Notes: a model not told the origin generated them from the letters alone. A DNA stretch of 32,467 nt from an uncultured Enterocloster sp. (GCA_944384065.1 CALWRY010000017.1:1-32467); one strand, 5' to 3'. Positions 1 to 9,550 are shown, counted from the first letter of the stretch. Numbers and translations: made by a program.

Positions 1-2
1 CG

Positions 3-542
3 TTGGCTAGATTAAAAGAACAGTATCAGAACGAGTTTGTAGAAGCTCTGACAAAGAAATTTGGATACAAGAACGTAATGCAGGTGCCCAAGCTTGACAA
101 GATTGTAATCAATATGCGTGTGGGCGAGGCAAAGGAGAATGCCAAGGTTCTGGATGCAGCGGTGAGAGATCTGGAGATCATCTCCGGTCAGAAGGCTGTG
201 ACCACCAAGGCAAAGAAGTCCGTAGCTAACTTCAAGATCCGTGAGGGCATGGCCATTGGCTGCAAGGTTACCCTCCGGGGCGAGAGAATGTACGAGTTCC
301 TTGACCGCCTGGTAAACCTGGCCCTTCCCCGTGTGCGTGACTTCAGAGGTGTAAACCCCAACGCGTTCGATGGAAGAGGAAACTACACCCTTGGCATCAA
401 GGAGCAGCTGATCTTCCCTGAGATCGAGTATGACAAGATCGACAAGGTAAGAGGTATGGATATTATTTTTGTTACCACGGCCAAGACCGATGAGGAGGCC
501 CGTGAACTGTTGACATTATTCAATATGCCTTTTGCGAAATAA
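3..542 (+). CDS. rplE: 50S ribosomal protein L5
   Basis: L5 binds 5S rRNA and helps form the central protuberance of the large subunit. The 179-residue product ([12 protein letters not shown]...) has the usual bacterial L5 length and the conserved core around [16 protein letters not shown] (residues 27-42) and the C-terminal [16 protein letters not shown] segment. The start is a TTG at position 3, chosen because it gives the standard family length; the window begins two bases earlier, so its ribosome binding site and the upstream genes (rplX, rplN expected) cannot be seen. It is the first visible gene of the spc operon; rpsN follows after 15 bases. Certain in identity, slightly less in the start codon. 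Confidence 0.95.
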   Translation: MARLKEQYQNEFVEALTKKFGYKNVMQVPKLDKIVINMRVGEAKENAKVLDAAVRDLEIISGQKAVTTKAKKSVANFKIREGMAIGCKVTLRGERMYEFLDRLVNLALPRVRDFRGVNPNAFDGRGNYTLGIKEQLIFPEIEYDKIDKVRGMDIIFVTTAKTDEEARELLTLFNMPFAK

Positions 543-557
543 TAGGAGGAAAGTTTC

Positions 558-743
558 ATGGCTAAGACTTCAATGAAGATTAAACAGCAGCGCCCTGCCA
601 AGTTCTCCACCAGGGAGTACACCCGCTGCAGGATCTGCGGCCGTCCCCATGCGTACCTGAGAAAGTACGGCATCTGCCGTATCTGCTTCCGTGAGTTAGC
701 ATATAAGGGCCAGATCCCCGGCGTGAAGAAGGCCAGCTGGTAA
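558..743 (+). CDS. rpsN: 30S ribosomal protein S14, zinc-binding type (type Z)
   Basis: S14 sits in the head of the small subunit near S3 and S10. The 61-residue form is the short, zinc-containing version: four cysteines at 24, 27, 40 and 43 (CRIC...CRIC) make a zinc ribbon, and the C-terminus [12 protein letters not shown] is the classic ending. An AGGAGG site lies 9 bases before the ATG. It lies between rplE and rpsH as in other Firmicutes spc operons. Bacteria often carry a second, zinc-free S14 under Zur control; whether this genome does cannot be told from the window. Confidence 0.98.
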   Translation: MAKTSMKIKQQRPAKFSTREYTRCRICGRPHAYLRKYGICRICFRELAYKGQIPGVKKASW

Positions 744-778
744 GCATCCGATAGTAGAAAAGAAGGAGGCATTATAAA

Positions 779-1180
779 ATGACGATGAGCGATCCCATTG
801 CAGATATGCTTACAAGAATCCGTAATGCAAATACTGCAAAGCATGATACAGTTGATATTCCTTCCTCCAAGATGAAATTAGCTATCGCTGATATTCTGGT
901 GAAGGAGGGCTATATTGCCAAGTACGACCTGATCGAGGACGGCGGTTTTACCACCATCCGCGTGACCTTAAAGTATGGCAAGGACAAGAACGAGAAGGTT
1001 ATCTCCGGCATCAAGAGAATCTCCAAGCCCGGTCTGCGCGTGTACGCAAACAAGGAGGAGCTTCCCAAGGTGCTTGGCGGACTTGGAACCGCCATCATCT
1101 CCACCAACCAGGGCGTGATCACCGACAAGGAAGCGCGCAAGCTGGGCGTAGGCGGAGAGGTATTGGCTTTTGTTTGGTAA
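779..1180 (+). CDS. rpsH: 30S ribosomal protein S8
   Basis: S8 binds the central domain of 16S rRNA early in assembly and in E. coli is the translational repressor of the spc operon. The 133-residue protein has the normal length, the N-terminal [13 protein letters not shown] motif and the C-terminal [22 protein letters not shown] block. Two in-frame ATGs lie six bases apart; the first (779) is nine bases from the AAGGAGG at 763-769, the second fifteen, so the first is preferred. It is followed by a 75-base gap containing a perfect 9-bp hairpin before rplF. Confidence 0.97.
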   Translation: MTMSDPIADMLTRIRNANTAKHDTVDIPSSKMKLAIADILVKEGYIAKYDLIEDGGFTTIRVTLKYGKDKNEKVISGIKRISKPGLRVYANKEELPKVLGGLGTAIISTNQGVITDKEARKLGVGGEVLAFVW

Positions 1181-1205
1181 TTTCCGCTCAATGCGACTGA
1201 AAACA

Positions 1206-1227
1206 GAGAAGGCGCAGACGCCTTCTC
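1206..1227 (+). promoter_or_regulatory. Perfect 9-bp hairpin in the rpsH-rplF gap
   Basis: GAGAAGGCG (1206-1214), loop CAGA, CGCCTTCTC (1219-1227). No U-tract follows, so it does not look like an intrinsic terminator. It may be an RNase processing site or a translational spacer; its function is unknown. Confidence 0.6.
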
Positions 1228-1255
1228 CGAGAATTTAAGTAGGAGGTAAAACGGC

Positions 1256-1798
1256 ATGTCACGTATTGGTAGAATGCCAGTTGCAATCCCGGCAGGCGTT
1301 ACGGTAACGATTGCTGAGGGCAACAAAGTGACCGTAAAAGGTCCTAAGGGAACATTAGAGAGAGTACTTCCGTCCGAGATGACCATCGAGGAGAAGGACG
1401 GACATATTGTAGTAAGCAGACCGAATGATTTGAAGAAAATGAAATCTCTCCACGGCCTGACCAGAACCCTGATCAACAACATGGTGCATGGTGTGACGGA
1501 AGGGTATGAGAAGGTTCTTGAGGTAAACGGCGTAGGCTACAGAGCCGCGAAGCAGGGCAAGAAGCTGACCCTGAACCTGGGATACTCCCATCCCGTTGAG
1601 ATGGAGGATCCGGAGGGTATCGAGACTGTCTGCGATGGACAGAACAAGATCATTGTAAAGGGTATCAGCAAAGAAAAAGTTGGCCAGTATGCTGCCGAGA
1701 TCAGAGACAAGAGACGTCCTGAGCCGTACAAGGGCAAGGGTATCAAGTATGCTGACGAGGTTATCAGACGTAAAGTTGGTAAGACTGGTAAGAAATAA
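1256..1798 (+). CDS. rplF: 50S ribosomal protein L6
   Basis: L6 binds 23S rRNA near the factor-binding centre and sarcin-ricin loop. The 180 residues show the duplicated L6 fold: an N-terminal half beginning [15 protein letters not shown] and a C-terminal half with [21 protein letters not shown] (about 144-164), the family signature. Ribosome binding site AGGAGG lies about ten bases before the ATG. It follows rpsH after a hairpin-containing gap and precedes rplR by 18 bases. Normal length, no anomalies. Confidence 0.98.
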   Translation: MSRIGRMPVAIPAGVTVTIAEGNKVTVKGPKGTLERVLPSEMTIEEKDGHIVVSRPNDLKKMKSLHGLTRTLINNMVHGVTEGYEKVLEVNGVGYRAAKQGKKLTLNLGYSHPVEMEDPEGIETVCDGQNKIIVKGISKEKVGQYAAEIRDKRRPEPYKGKGIKYADEVIRRKVGKTGKK

Positions 1799-1816
1799 TC
1801 TAAGGAGAGTGTAGAG

Positions 1817-2185
1817 ATGGTTAATAAGAAATCAAGAAGCGAAATTCGCATGAAAAAGCATGCCAGAATGCGCAACCGTTTTTCCGGCACCGCCGAGAGA
1901 CCGCGTCTGGCCGTGTTTAGAAGTAATAATCATATGTATGCTCAAATTATCGACGATACGGTTGGTAACACCTTAGTTGCTGCTTCCACAGTAGAGAAGA
2001 CCATTAAGTCCGAGCTGGAGAAGACCAACGACAAGGCGGCTGCGGCATATATTGGTACGGTGATTGCAAAGAGAGCCCTTGAGAAAGGTATCAAGGAAGT
2101 TGTCTTCGACAGAGGCGGCTTTATATATCAGGGCAAGATTCAGGCATTAGCAGATGCAGCCCGCGAGGCTGGTCTGGATTTCTAA
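1817..2185 (+). CDS. rplR: 50S ribosomal protein L18
   Basis: L18 is one of the 5S rRNA binding proteins and mediates 5S attachment to the large subunit. The 122-residue product has the basic N-terminus, the [20 protein letters not shown] core (about 29-48) and the diagnostic [25 protein letters not shown]-terminal block. AAGGAG site upstream, ATG start. It lies 18 bases after rplF and 18 before rpsE in standard spc order. Confidence 0.98.
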   Translation: MVNKKSRSEIRMKKHARMRNRFSGTAERPRLAVFRSNNHMYAQIIDDTVGNTLVAASTVEKTIKSELEKTNDKAAAAYIGTVIAKRALEKGIKEVVFDRGGFIYQGKIQALADAAREAGLDF

Positions 2186-2203
2186 TTGAGAGGAGAATAA
2201 AAC

Positions 2204-2713
2204 ATGAAGCGTACAATTATTGATGCCAGTCAGTTGGAGCTGAATGATAGAGTAGTTGCCATCAAGAGAGTCTCCAAGACTGTTAAAGGTGGACGTACCA
2301 TGAGATTTTCCGCTCTGGTAGTAGTTGGCGATGGCAACGGCCATGTAGGTGTTGGCCTGGGCAAGGCCGGTGAGGTTCCGGAAGCAATCCGCAAGGGCAA
2401 GGAAGCCGCTGTGAAGAATCTGGTGGAGATCCCTGTGGACGAGAATAAGAGCATTCCCCACGACTTCATCGGAAAGTTCGGCAGCTCCAGCGTTCTGCTT
2501 AAGAGAGCTCCCGAAGGTACTGGTATTATCGCAGGCGGTCCGGCCCGTGCCGTAGTGGAGCTTGCCGGCATCCGCAATATCCGTACAAAGTCCCTGGGAT
2601 CCAACAACAAGACCAACGTGGTTTTGGCAACCCTGGCAGGATTAACTTCCCTGAAGACTCCGGAGGAGTTCGCAAAGCTCCGCGGCAAGTCCGTAGAAGA
2701 GATTCTGGCCTAA
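2204..2713 (+). CDS. rpsE: 30S ribosomal protein S5
   Basis: S5 forms part of the mRNA entry channel and influences decoding accuracy. The 169-residue protein has the double-stranded-RNA-binding-like N-terminal domain with [35 protein letters not shown] (about 28-62) and the C-terminal fold with the [20 protein letters not shown] block. It starts at ATG behind GAGAGGAG. The downstream gap to rpmD is 15 bases and contains a fresh AGGAGG. Confidence 0.98.
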   Translation: MKRTIIDASQLELNDRVVAIKRVSKTVKGGRTMRFSALVVVGDGNGHVGVGLGKAGEVPEAIRKGKEAAVKNLVEIPVDENKSIPHDFIGKFGSSSVLLKRAPEGTGIIAGGPARAVVELAGIRNIRTKSLGSNNKTNVVLATLAGLTSLKTPEEFAKLRGKSVEEILA

Positions 2714-2728
2714 TAGGAGGAGAGAGAC

Positions 2729-2911
2729 ATGGCAGAGAAATTAAAAATCACACTGGTCAAGTCCCCTATCGGCGCGATCCCCAAGCAGAGAGCGACCGTT
2801 GAGGCTCTTGGCCTTACCAAGATGCACAAGACGGTTGAGCTGCCGGCCAATGACGCGGTTAAGGGCATGGTACAGGCCGTTCGGCATTTAGTAAAAGTAG
2901 AAGAGATTTAG
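2729..2911 (+). CDS. rpmD: 50S ribosomal protein L30
   Basis: A small large-subunit protein of 60 residues, the normal bacterial length. [24 protein letters not shown] and the [13 protein letters not shown] ending are diagnostic. ATG is preceded by AGGAGGAGAG. It lies between rpsE and rplO as in nearly all bacteria. Nothing unusual. Confidence 0.97.
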   Translation: MAEKLKITLVKSPIGAIPKQRATVEALGLTKMHKTVELPANDAVKGMVQAVRHLVKVEEI

Positions 2912-2930
2912 GCGTAAGGAGGTGCAAGTC

Positions 2931-3371
2931 ATGGAATTATCTAATTTAAAGCCTGCTGCTGGTTCCAAGCACAGCAATAATTTCAGAAAAGGCCGTGGCC
3001 ACGGCTCAGGAAACGGCAAGACTGCCGGCAAGGGCCATAAGGGACAGAAGGCACGTTCCGGCGCCCCCAGACCTGGTTTTGAAGGCGGTCAGATGCCTTT
3101 ATACCGTCGTCTGCCCAAGCGCGGCTTTACCAACCCCAACAGCAAGACCATTGTGGGCATCAATGTGAGCGCCCTGGAGCGTTTTGACAACGAGGCGGTT
3201 GTTACGGTTGAGACCCTGATTGAGAGCGGCGTCATCAAGAACCCGAGAGACGGCGTGAAAATTCTTGGAAACGGAGAATTAACCAAAAAGCTGACTGTTA
3301 AGGTAAATGCCTTCAGCGAAGGCGCAAAAGCTAAAATTGAAGCTTTAGGTGGAACCTGCGAGGTGATCTAA
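2931..3371 (+). CDS. rplO: 50S ribosomal protein L15
   Basis: L15 is a late-assembling large-subunit protein with a glycine- and lysine-rich N-terminal tail threading into 23S rRNA; the tail here is residues about 10-55 ([24 protein letters not shown] split around G/K repeats). The ATG at 2931 was chosen over an in-frame GTG at 2922 because the GTG lies inside the ribosome binding site TAAGGAGGTG. The product is 146 residues. Its stop overlaps the secY start as TAATG, so secY is probably translationally coupled to it. Confidence 0.97.
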   Translation: MELSNLKPAAGSKHSNNFRKGRGHGSGNGKTAGKGHKGQKARSGAPRPGFEGGQMPLYRRLPKRGFTNPNSKTIVGINVSALERFDNEAVVTVETLIESGVIKNPRDGVKILGNGELTKKLTVKVNAFSEGAKAKIEALGGTCEVI

Positions 3372-4687
3372 TGTTTAAATCCATCAGGAATGCGTTCAAG
3401 GTAAAGGAGCTTCGGGGCAAGCTGCTCTACACGCTCATGATGCTGGTAGTCATTCGTTTTGGCTCCCAGCTCCCCATTCCCGGGATTGAGACATCCTTCT
3501 TTGCGGATTGGTTTGAGAGGCAGTCAACAAACGCCTTTGGCTTTTTCAATGCCATGACGGGCGGCTCCTTCTCATCGATGTCTGTCTTTGCCTTGAGTAT
3601 TACGCCATACATCACGTCCTCCATCATCATTCAGCTGCTCACCATTGCCATCCCAAGGCTGGAGGAGCTGCAGAAGGATGGAGAGGACGGAAGGAAGAAG
3701 ATTCAGGAATACACCCGATACACCACAGTGGGACTGGCGCTCTTTGAGTCAGCGGCCATGGCCATTGGCTTTGGCCGTCAGGGACTTCTCCTTGACTACA
3801 CAGTGGGCAATATCATTGTAGCCGTCGTGACCATGACTACGGGCAGCGCCCTGCTCATGTGGATCGGCGAGCAGATTACGGAAAAGGGTGTGGGCAACGG
3901 TATCTCTATCGTCCTGCTGTTCAATATTCTTTCCAGTGTGCCCGATGACATGAGAAACCTGTATTACCGTTTTATTTTCGGACAGACCATTCCGACCATG
4001 GTAGTTGCCGCGGTTATTATTGCAGCGGTGATCCTGGCCATGGTGGTGTTTGTTATCGTGCTGAACGACGCGGAGAGAAGAATTCCCGTACAGTATTCCA
4101 AAAAGATGGTTGGCCGCAAGATGGTGGGAGGACAGGCTTCCAGCATTCCTCTGAAGGTTAACACGGCGGGCGTTATGCCGGTTATCTTTGCTTCATCCAT
4201 TATGTCGTTCCCGGTGGTGATTGCCCAGTTCTTCCCTGTGGACTACACAAGCGTGGGCGGGCACATCCTGATGATGCTCAACTCTGCGTCCTGGTGCAGG
4301 CCGGATCAGCCGGTGTATTCCATCGGTCTGGTGATTTACCTGGTTCTGCTGATCCTCTTTGCTTATTTCTACACGTCCATCACCTTTAATCCCTTGGAGG
4401 TGGCGAACAACATGAAGAAGCAGGGCGGATTTATCCCCGGCATTCGTCCGGGCAAGCCTACCAGCGACTATCTGAACGGCATATTGAACTATATTATTTT
4501 CATCGGCGCCATGGGCCTGATTGTTGTGTCCGTTGTCCCGATTCTCGTGTCCGGTCTTCTGGATGTAACCCAGATCTCATTTATGGGAACGTCCCTGATC
4601 ATCATTGTGGGCGTGGTACTGGAGACTATTAAGGCAATCGAATCACAGATGCTTGTGCGCTACTACAAGGGATTCTTGAACGATTAA
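3371..4687 (+). CDS. secY: Protein translocase subunit SecY
   Basis: The central channel of the Sec translocon, working here with SecA (also encoded in this window) and SecE/SecG elsewhere. The 438-residue protein has about ten hydrophobic segments; N-terminal RFGSQLPIPGI, the plug region after FGFFNAMTGG, the ISSIIIQLL segment of TM2, and C-terminal FYTSITFNPLEVANNMKKQGGFIPGIRPGKPT are family signatures. It overlaps rplO by one base (TAATG). No independent ribosome binding site is evident, consistent with coupling. It is followed by two hairpins before adk. Confidence 0.98.
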   Translation: MFKSIRNAFKVKELRGKLLYTLMMLVVIRFGSQLPIPGIETSFFADWFERQSTNAFGFFNAMTGGSFSSMSVFALSITPYITSSIIIQLLTIAIPRLEELQKDGEDGRKKIQEYTRYTTVGLALFESAAMAIGFGRQGLLLDYTVGNIIVAVVTMTTGSALLMWIGEQITEKGVGNGISIVLLFNILSSVPDDMRNLYYRFIFGQTIPTMVVAAVIIAAVILAMVVFVIVLNDAERRIPVQYSKKMVGRKMVGGQASSIPLKVNTAGVMPVIFASSIMSFPVVIAQFFPVDYTSVGGHILMMLNSASWCRPDQPVYSIGLVIYLVLLILFAYFYTSITFNPLEVANNMKKQGGFIPGIRPGKPTSDYLNGILNYIIFIGAMGLIVVSVVPILVSGLLDVTQISFMGTSLIIIVGVVLETIKAIESQMLVRYYKGFLND

Positions 4688-4691
4688 CAGT

Positions 4692-5452
<761 letters not shown>

Positions 5453-5455
5453 AAA

Positions 5456-6211
5456 ATGGTGACAATTAAATCGGAACGGGAAATTGAATTAATGCGTGAG
5501 GCTGGAAGGATCCTTGCGAAGGTCCATGAGGATCTGGGGAAGGAGCTCAAGGCCGGCATGACAACAAAGGAGATTGACCGGATCTGCGAGGAGATGATTC
5601 GAAGCTATGGGTGTATCCCCTCCTTCCTGAACTATGAGGGATATCCGGCTTCCGTGTGCGTGTCCATCAACGATGAGGTTGTCCACGGGATACCGAGCAA
5701 GCACCGGCATCTGAAGGAGGGCGACATCGTCAGCCTGGATACGGGTGTCATCTGGAAAGGGTACCAGTCGGACGCGGCCAGGACCCATATGATCGGCGAG
5801 GTAAGCCCCCAGGCAAGAAAGCTGGTGGAAGTGACGGAGCAGAGCTTTTTTGAGGGAATAAAGTACGCCAAAGCAGGCAATCATCTCAATGACATATCCT
5901 CAGCCATTCAGGCATATGCGGAGAGCTTTGGGTTCGGCGTGGTTCGTGATCTGGTAGGCCATGGCATAGGAACCAAGATGCACGAGGAGCCTGAAATACC
6001 GAATTTCTCCCAGCACCGCAAAGGCATTCGCCTTGCGGCAGGGATGACCCTTGCAATTGAGCCCATGATTACCGCCGGGCGCTACGACGTGGTCTGGCTG
6101 GATGATGACTGGACTGTCGTCACGGAGGACGGCTCCCTGGCTTCCCACTATGAGAATACCGTATTGATTACGGAAGGGGATCCGGAGATTCTGTCTCTTC
6201 AGTCGAGGTGA
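5456..6211 (+). CDS. map: Type I methionine aminopeptidase
   Basis: Removes the initiator methionine from nascent proteins. The 251-residue enzyme has the pita-bread fold residues: H77 (VVHGIP), metal ligands D95 (SLDTG), D106 (SDAART), H169 (GHGIG), E202 (AIEP) and E233 (HYENT). It lacks an N-terminal SEC-C zinc extension. The start is the ATG 3 bases after adk; the ribosome binding site AGGAG lies inside the end of adk, indicating coupling. The stop overlaps the ribosome binding site (GAGGTGA) of the KOW-protein gene that follows. Confidence 0.98.
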   Translation: MVTIKSEREIELMREAGRILAKVHEDLGKELKAGMTTKEIDRICEEMIRSYGCIPSFLNYEGYPASVCVSINDEVVHGIPSKHRHLKEGDIVSLDTGVIWKGYQSDAARTHMIGEVSPQARKLVEVTEQSFFEGIKYAKAGNHLNDISSAIQAYAESFGFGVVRDLVGHGIGTKMHEEPEIPNFSQHRKGIRLAAGMTLAIEPMITAGRYDVVWLDDDWTVVTEDGSLASHYENTVLITEGDPEILSLQSR

Positions 6212-6215
6212 ACAT

Positions 6216-6521
6216 ATGGCGGAACTAAAGGCGGCCGGCCTGGTAAAAAGCCTGGCCGGCCACGATAAAGGGGAGCTGTATATCATAATCAGCGTCCAGG
6301 GGGAATATGCTTACCTGTCGGACGGACGGCTTCGCCCCCTGAATAAGCAGAAGCGCAAGAACAAAAAACACCTGCAGATTTTAGGCGCGTACAGTGAGGA
6401 GCTGGCGGCAAAGCTGTCGGAGGGCCTGCCGGTCCACGACCATGAGATTGCCGGCTTTATCCGCGCGTACAAGCAGGAGGAGGGAAAGGAAAATGTCGAA
6501 AGCAGACGTGATCGAAATTGA
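6216..6521 (+). CDS. KOW-domain RNA-binding protein (ribosomal L14e-like)
   Basis: A 101-residue basic protein of the KOW-domain type regularly found between map and infA in Firmicutes. The N-terminal half ([18 protein letters not shown], about 8-25) is the KOW-like beta segment and [13 protein letters not shown] (44-56) is a strongly basic stretch suited to RNA binding; the C-terminal third is not conserved-looking. Function is not established; a ribosome or translation role is inferred from domain and context. ATG with GAGGTGA overlapping the map stop. Its last 29 bases overlap infA in another frame, so infA is probably coupled to it. Confidence 0.85.
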   Translation: MAELKAAGLVKSLAGHDKGELYIIISVQGEYAYLSDGRLRPLNKQKRKNKKHLQILGAYSEELAAKLSEGLPVHDHEIAGFIRAYKQEEGKENVESRRDRN

Positions 6522-6711
6522 GGGAACCGTAGTTGAGAAGCTGCCCAACGCCATGTTCCAGGTAGAGCTGGAAAATGGACATCAGGTTCTCGCCCATATC
6601 AGCGGAAAGCTTCGGATGAATTACATCCGCATTCTGCCGGGCGACAAGGTGACCCTTGAAATGTCGCCCTACGACCTGTCCAAGGGCAGAATTATCTGGA
6701 GAGATAAGTAA
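6493..6711 (+). CDS. infA: Translation initiation factor IF-1
   Basis: IF-1 binds the A site of the 30S subunit during initiation. The 72-residue OB-fold protein reads [20 protein letters not shown] at its N-terminus and contains [19 protein letters not shown] (about 34-52), near-invariant in the family. The C-terminus KGRIIWRDK departs from the common KGRITYRYK. The chosen ATG at 6493 gives exactly the family length and has AGGAGGAGGGAAAGG upstream inside the preceding gene. A promoter lies right after its stop. Confidence 0.97.
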   Translation: MSKADVIEIEGTVVEKLPNAMFQVELENGHQVLAHISGKLRMNYIRILPGDKVTLEMSPYDLSKGRIIWRDK

Positions 6712-6719
6712 AAAAGGAC

Positions 6720-6748
6720 TTGCATTTGCTGGACTGTTTTGGTATAAT
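6720..6748 (+). promoter_or_regulatory. Sigma-A promoter with extended -10, upstream of rpmJ
   Basis: TTGCAT (6720-6725), a 17-base spacer, and TATAAT (6743-6748) preceded by TG one base away (extended -10). It starts right after infA and would transcribe rpmJ-rpsM-rpsK-rpsD and probably rpoA-rplQ independently of the spc operon. Confidence 0.8.
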
Positions 6749-6788
6749 ATTTCAGCAACTTTGTTGTTCTATAGAAAGGAGAATTACT

Positions 6789-6902
6789 GTGAAGGTTAGA
6801 TCATCCGTCAAACCGATCTGCGAAAAGTGCAAGATCATAAAGAGAAAAGGCAGTATCAGAGTAATTTGCGAAAATCCAAAGCACAAACAGAGACAAGGTT
6901 AA
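6789..6902 (+). CDS. rpmJ: 50S ribosomal protein L36, zinc-binding type
   Basis: The 37-residue L36 ([20 protein letters not shown]...) is the zinc form, with ligands C11, C14, C27 and H32. The start is a GTG at 6789 behind AGAAAGGAG; an in-frame ATG at 6720 would sit on the -35 element of the promoter and is discounted. It is the first gene after the internal promoter and 27 bases before rpsM. Like S14 here it is the zinc-requiring paralogue. Confidence 0.97.
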   Translation: MKVRSSVKPICEKCKIIKRKGSIRVICENPKHKQRQG

Positions 6903-6929
6903 TTTAATTTTAGGAGGTGTACTACACAC

Positions 6930-7298
6930 ATGGCTCGTATTTCAGGTGTTGACTTACCAAGAGAAAAGCGCGTTGAGATCGGTCTTACTTACATCTATGG
7001 AATCGGCAGATCCAGCTCCAACCGTATTCTGGCCGAGGCTGGCGTGAATCCGGATACCCGTGTAAAGGATCTGACAGATGATGAGGTGAAGAAGCTGACC
7101 GCTATCATCGCTGACACCCAGGTGGTGGAAGGTGATCTGCGCAGAGAGATCGCGATGAACATTAAGCGTCTTCAGGAGATCGGATGCTACAGAGGAATCC
7201 GCCACAGAAAGGGACTTCCGGTTCGCGGGCAGAAGACAAAGACCAACGCGAGAACCTGCAAGGGACCGAGAAAGACCGTAGCAAACAAGAAGAAGTAA
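6930..7298 (+). CDS. rpsM: 30S ribosomal protein S13
   Basis: S13 lies in the head of the small subunit, contacting P-site tRNA and forming inter-subunit bridges. The 122-residue protein begins [21 protein letters not shown] and ends with the basic tail [24 protein letters not shown] characteristic of the family. ATG is preceded by TAGGAGGTG. It is followed by an 81-base gap before rpsK. Normal length and composition. Confidence 0.98.
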   Translation: MARISGVDLPREKRVEIGLTYIYGIGRSSSNRILAEAGVNPDTRVKDLTDDEVKKLTAIIADTQVVEGDLRREIAMNIKRLQEIGCYRGIRHRKGLPVRGQKTKTNARTCKGPRKTVANKKK

Positions 7299-7379
7299 CT
7301 TTGCAACCCGAATTCGATTTGTATGTTTTAAAAGCAGGATGAGCGAATTCAAGTAAATGAGAAAGTAGGTTAGTTTAAA

Positions 7380-7784
7380 ATGGCTAAAAAAGTGTCCACT
7401 ACAGCTAAGAAAGTGACAAAAAAGCGTGTAAAGAAAAACGTTGAACGCGGACAGGCACATATCCAGTCATCTTTTAACAACACGATTGTTACATTGACGG
7501 ATGCCCAGGGAAACGCTTTATCATGGGCAAGTGCCGGTGGTCTGGGATTTAGAGGTTCAAGGAAATCTACTCCTTATGCAGCTCAGATGGCAGCAGAAAC
7601 TGCTACAAAGGCAGCTCTTGTACATGGCTTGAAATCCGTTGACGTTATGGTCAAGGGGCCGGGCTCAGGACGCGAGGCAGCGATCCGCGCTCTTCAGGCA
7701 TGCGGCCTGGAGGTAACCAGCATTAGAGACGTGACTCCCGTTCCTCACAACGGATGCCGTCCGCCCAAGCGCAGAAGAGTCTGA
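7380..7784 (+). CDS. rpsK: 30S ribosomal protein S11
   Basis: S11 forms part of the platform near the mRNA exit site. The 134-residue protein has a lysine-rich N-terminus, the [17 protein letters not shown] segment (about 30-46) and the C-terminal signature [20 protein letters not shown]. The ATG has only a weak ribosome binding site (GTAGGTTAG), and the 81-base leader contains a 7-bp inverted repeat (GAATTCG 7310-7316 and CGAATTC 7344-7350) that may be chance, as GAATTC is itself palindromic. Order rpsM-rpsK-rpsD is standard. Confidence 0.98.
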   Translation: MAKKVSTTAKKVTKKRVKKNVERGQAHIQSSFNNTIVTLTDAQGNALSWASAGGLGFRGSRKSTPYAAQMAAETATKAALVHGLKSVDVMVKGPGSGREAAIRALQACGLEVTSIRDVTPVPHNGCRPPKRRRV

Positions 7785-7810
7785 TTGATTTTATTAGGAG
7801 GTAAAGTAAA

Positions 7811-8404
7811 GTGGCAGTAGATAGAGTTCCTGTTCTTAAAAGATGCAGATCCCTGGACCTGGATCCGGTCTATTTAGGAATTGATAAGAAGTCCAATAGA
7901 GAGTCCAAAAGAGCAAACAAGAAGTTAAGCGAGTATGGCCAGCAGCTTCGCGAGAAGCAGAAAGCCAAGTTCATCTACGGCGTTCTGGAGAAGCCCTTCC
8001 GCAACTACTATGCAAAGGCTTCCCGCATGAGCGGTATGGTTGGTACCAACCTGATGGTCCTGCTGGAGTGCCGTCTTGACAATGTCCTGTTCCGCATGGG
8101 AATCGGCCGCACCCGCAAGGAGTCCCGTCAGATTGTGGATCACAAGCATGTGCTGGTGAACGGCAAGTGCGTGAACATCCCCTCCTTCCAGGTGAAGGCC
8201 GGCGATGTGATCGAGATCAAGGAGAAGTACAAATCCGCTCAGAGATACAAGGATATCCTGGAGGTGACCGGCGGCCGTATGGTTCCCGCATGGCTGGAGG
8301 TTGACCAGGAGAACCTGCGCGGCACCGTGAAGGAGCTTCCCACCAGAGATGAGATTGATGTTCCTGTAAACGAGATGCTCATCGTTGAGTTGTACTCCAA
8401 GTAA
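7811..8404 (+). CDS. rpsD: 30S ribosomal protein S4
   Basis: S4 nucleates assembly of the 16S 5' domain and influences fidelity. The 197-residue protein begins with a GTG at 7811 behind TTAGGAGGT. The N-terminal KRCRSLDLDPVYLGI is of the clostridial type without the four-cysteine zinc site; the S4 RNA-binding domain follows at about 88-150 (LECRLDNVLFRMGIGRTRKESRQ...VNGKCVNIPSFQVKAGD). Location in the alpha operon between rpsK and rpoA is usual. A terminator-like hairpin and a -10 box follow before rpoA. Confidence 0.97.
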   Translation: MAVDRVPVLKRCRSLDLDPVYLGIDKKSNRESKRANKKLSEYGQQLREKQKAKFIYGVLEKPFRNYYAKASRMSGMVGTNLMVLLECRLDNVLFRMGIGRTRKESRQIVDHKHVLVNGKCVNIPSFQVKAGDVIEIKEKYKSAQRYKDILEVTGGRMVPAWLEVDQENLRGTVKELPTRDEIDVPVNEMLIVELYSK

Positions 8405-8420
8405 TCCGACGTGACAGTCC

Positions 8421-8473
8421 GGAGGGCGGGCGGACAGAGACGGAACCCGGCTCTGCTTATACGCCCGCCTTTT
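8421..8473 (+). terminator. Terminator-like structure between rpsD and rpoA
   Basis: GGCGGGCG (8425-8432) pairs with CGCCCGCC (8462-8469), extendable by A-T and G-U pairs through 8421 and 8473; CAGAG (8435-8439) pairs with CTCTG (8451-8455) inside it. TTTT follows the stem directly. Likely a partial terminator or attenuator limiting rpoA relative to upstream genes. Confidence 0.55.
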
Positions 8474-8504
8474 GGACAGGCATACGTTTCCCTCGAGATA
8501 TAAT
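8472..8504 (+). promoter_or_regulatory. Possible promoter upstream of rpoA
   Basis: A perfect TATAAT at 8499-8504, 26 bases before the rpoA start. The best -35-like match, TTGGAC (8472-8477), is 21 bases away, longer than optimal, so activity is uncertain. Confidence 0.4.
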
Positions 8505-8530
8505 AGAGACCCAAAAAGGAGGGGCTATTA

Positions 8531-9493
8531 GTGTTCGATTTTGAAAAACCAAACATTGAGATTGCAGAGATCTCAGAAGACAAGAGATACGGCAAGTTTG
8601 TGGTTGAACCGCTTGAGAGAGGTTACGGTACGACTCTGGGCAATTCCCTGCGGAGAATTATGCTTTCTTCCCTGCCCGGAGCTGCAGTGAGTCAGGTAAA
8701 AATCGATGGCGTTTTGCATGAGTTCAGTTCCATCTCCGGTGTGAAGGAAGATGTGACTGAGATTATCATGAACATCAAGAGCTTAGCAATCAAGAATAAC
8801 AGTGACACCGATGAGCCCAAGGTTGCCTATATTGAGTTCGAGGGCGAAGGCGTCATTACCGCAGCGGATATCCAGGCGGACGCGGACATTGAGATCATGA
8901 ATCCGGATCAGGTGATTGCCACCTTGAGCGGAGGCACGGACAGCAAATTTTATATGGAGCTGACCATCACCAAGGGCCGCGGCTATGTGAGCGCTGATAA
9001 GAATAAGAATGATGAGCTCCCCATCGGTGTGATTGCAGTGGATTCCATCTACACACCGGTAGAGCGTGTCAATATGGCGGTGGAGAACACCCGTGTGGGC
9101 CAGCAGACAGACTATGACAAGCTGACCCTGGAGATTTTCACCAACGGTACCCTGGGCCCGGACGAGGCAGTAAGCCTGGCGGCTAAGGTACTGAGCGAGC
9201 ATTTAAACCTGTTTATTGACCTTTCCGAGAACGCCAAGACCGCTGAGATCATGGTGGAGAAGGAGGACAATGAAAAGGAAAAAGTTCTGGAGATGAACAT
9301 CGACGAGCTTGAGCTGTCGGTGCGCTCCTACAACTGCTTAAAGAGAGCCGGCATCAATACGGTGGAGGAGCTGTGCAACCGCACACCCGAGGATATGATG
9401 AAGGTTCGGAATCTTGGCCGCAAGTCTCTGGAAGAGGTGTTGGCCAAGTTAAAAGAGCTGGGGCTTGAATTAAATCCCAGCGACGAGTCATAA
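8531..9493 (+). CDS. rpoA: DNA-directed RNA polymerase subunit alpha
   Basis: Alpha dimerises to scaffold RNA polymerase assembly; its C-terminal domain binds UP elements and activators. The 320-residue protein starts at GTG 8531 behind AAGGAGG. N-terminal domain (about 1-230) includes [31 protein letters not shown] (23-53); the linker runs to about 250; the C-terminal domain contains [23 protein letters not shown] and [20 protein letters not shown]. The 180-base gap before rplQ is unusually long and structured. Confidence 0.98.
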   Translation: MFDFEKPNIEIAEISEDKRYGKFVVEPLERGYGTTLGNSLRRIMLSSLPGAAVSQVKIDGVLHEFSSISGVKEDVTEIIMNIKSLAIKNNSDTDEPKVAYIEFEGEGVITAADIQADADIEIMNPDQVIATLSGGTDSKFYMELTITKGRGYVSADKNKNDELPIGVIAVDSIYTPVERVNMAVENTRVGQQTDYDKLTLEIFTNGTLGPDEAVSLAAKVLSEHLNLFIDLSENAKTAEIMVEKEDNEKEKVLEMNIDELELSVRSYNCLKRAGINTVEELCNRTPEDMMKVRNLGRKSLEEVLAKLKELGLELNPSDES

Positions 9494-9550
9494 AATCCGG
9501 GCAACCGGACAGACAAGGCGTCCGATGCAACCGGGCGCTGCCCCCGGATT
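9494..9550 (+). promoter_or_regulatory. Folded RNA segment in the rpoA-rplQ gap (three-stem junction)
   Basis: Outer stem AATCCGG (9494-9500) with CCGGATT (9544-9550); inside it CGGAC (9506-9510) with GTCCG (9520-9524), and GGGC (9533-9536) with GCCC (9540-9543). The outer stem begins at the first base after the rpoA stop. No T-run follows, so it is not an obvious terminator. The remaining ~120 bases to rplQ contain no gene I can support. Confidence 0.5.

Noticed and set aside
7310-7350. GAATTCG/CGAATTC inverted repeat before rpsK
   Set aside because: Only 7 bp with a 27-base loop, and GAATTC is self-palindromic, so pairing may be chance.
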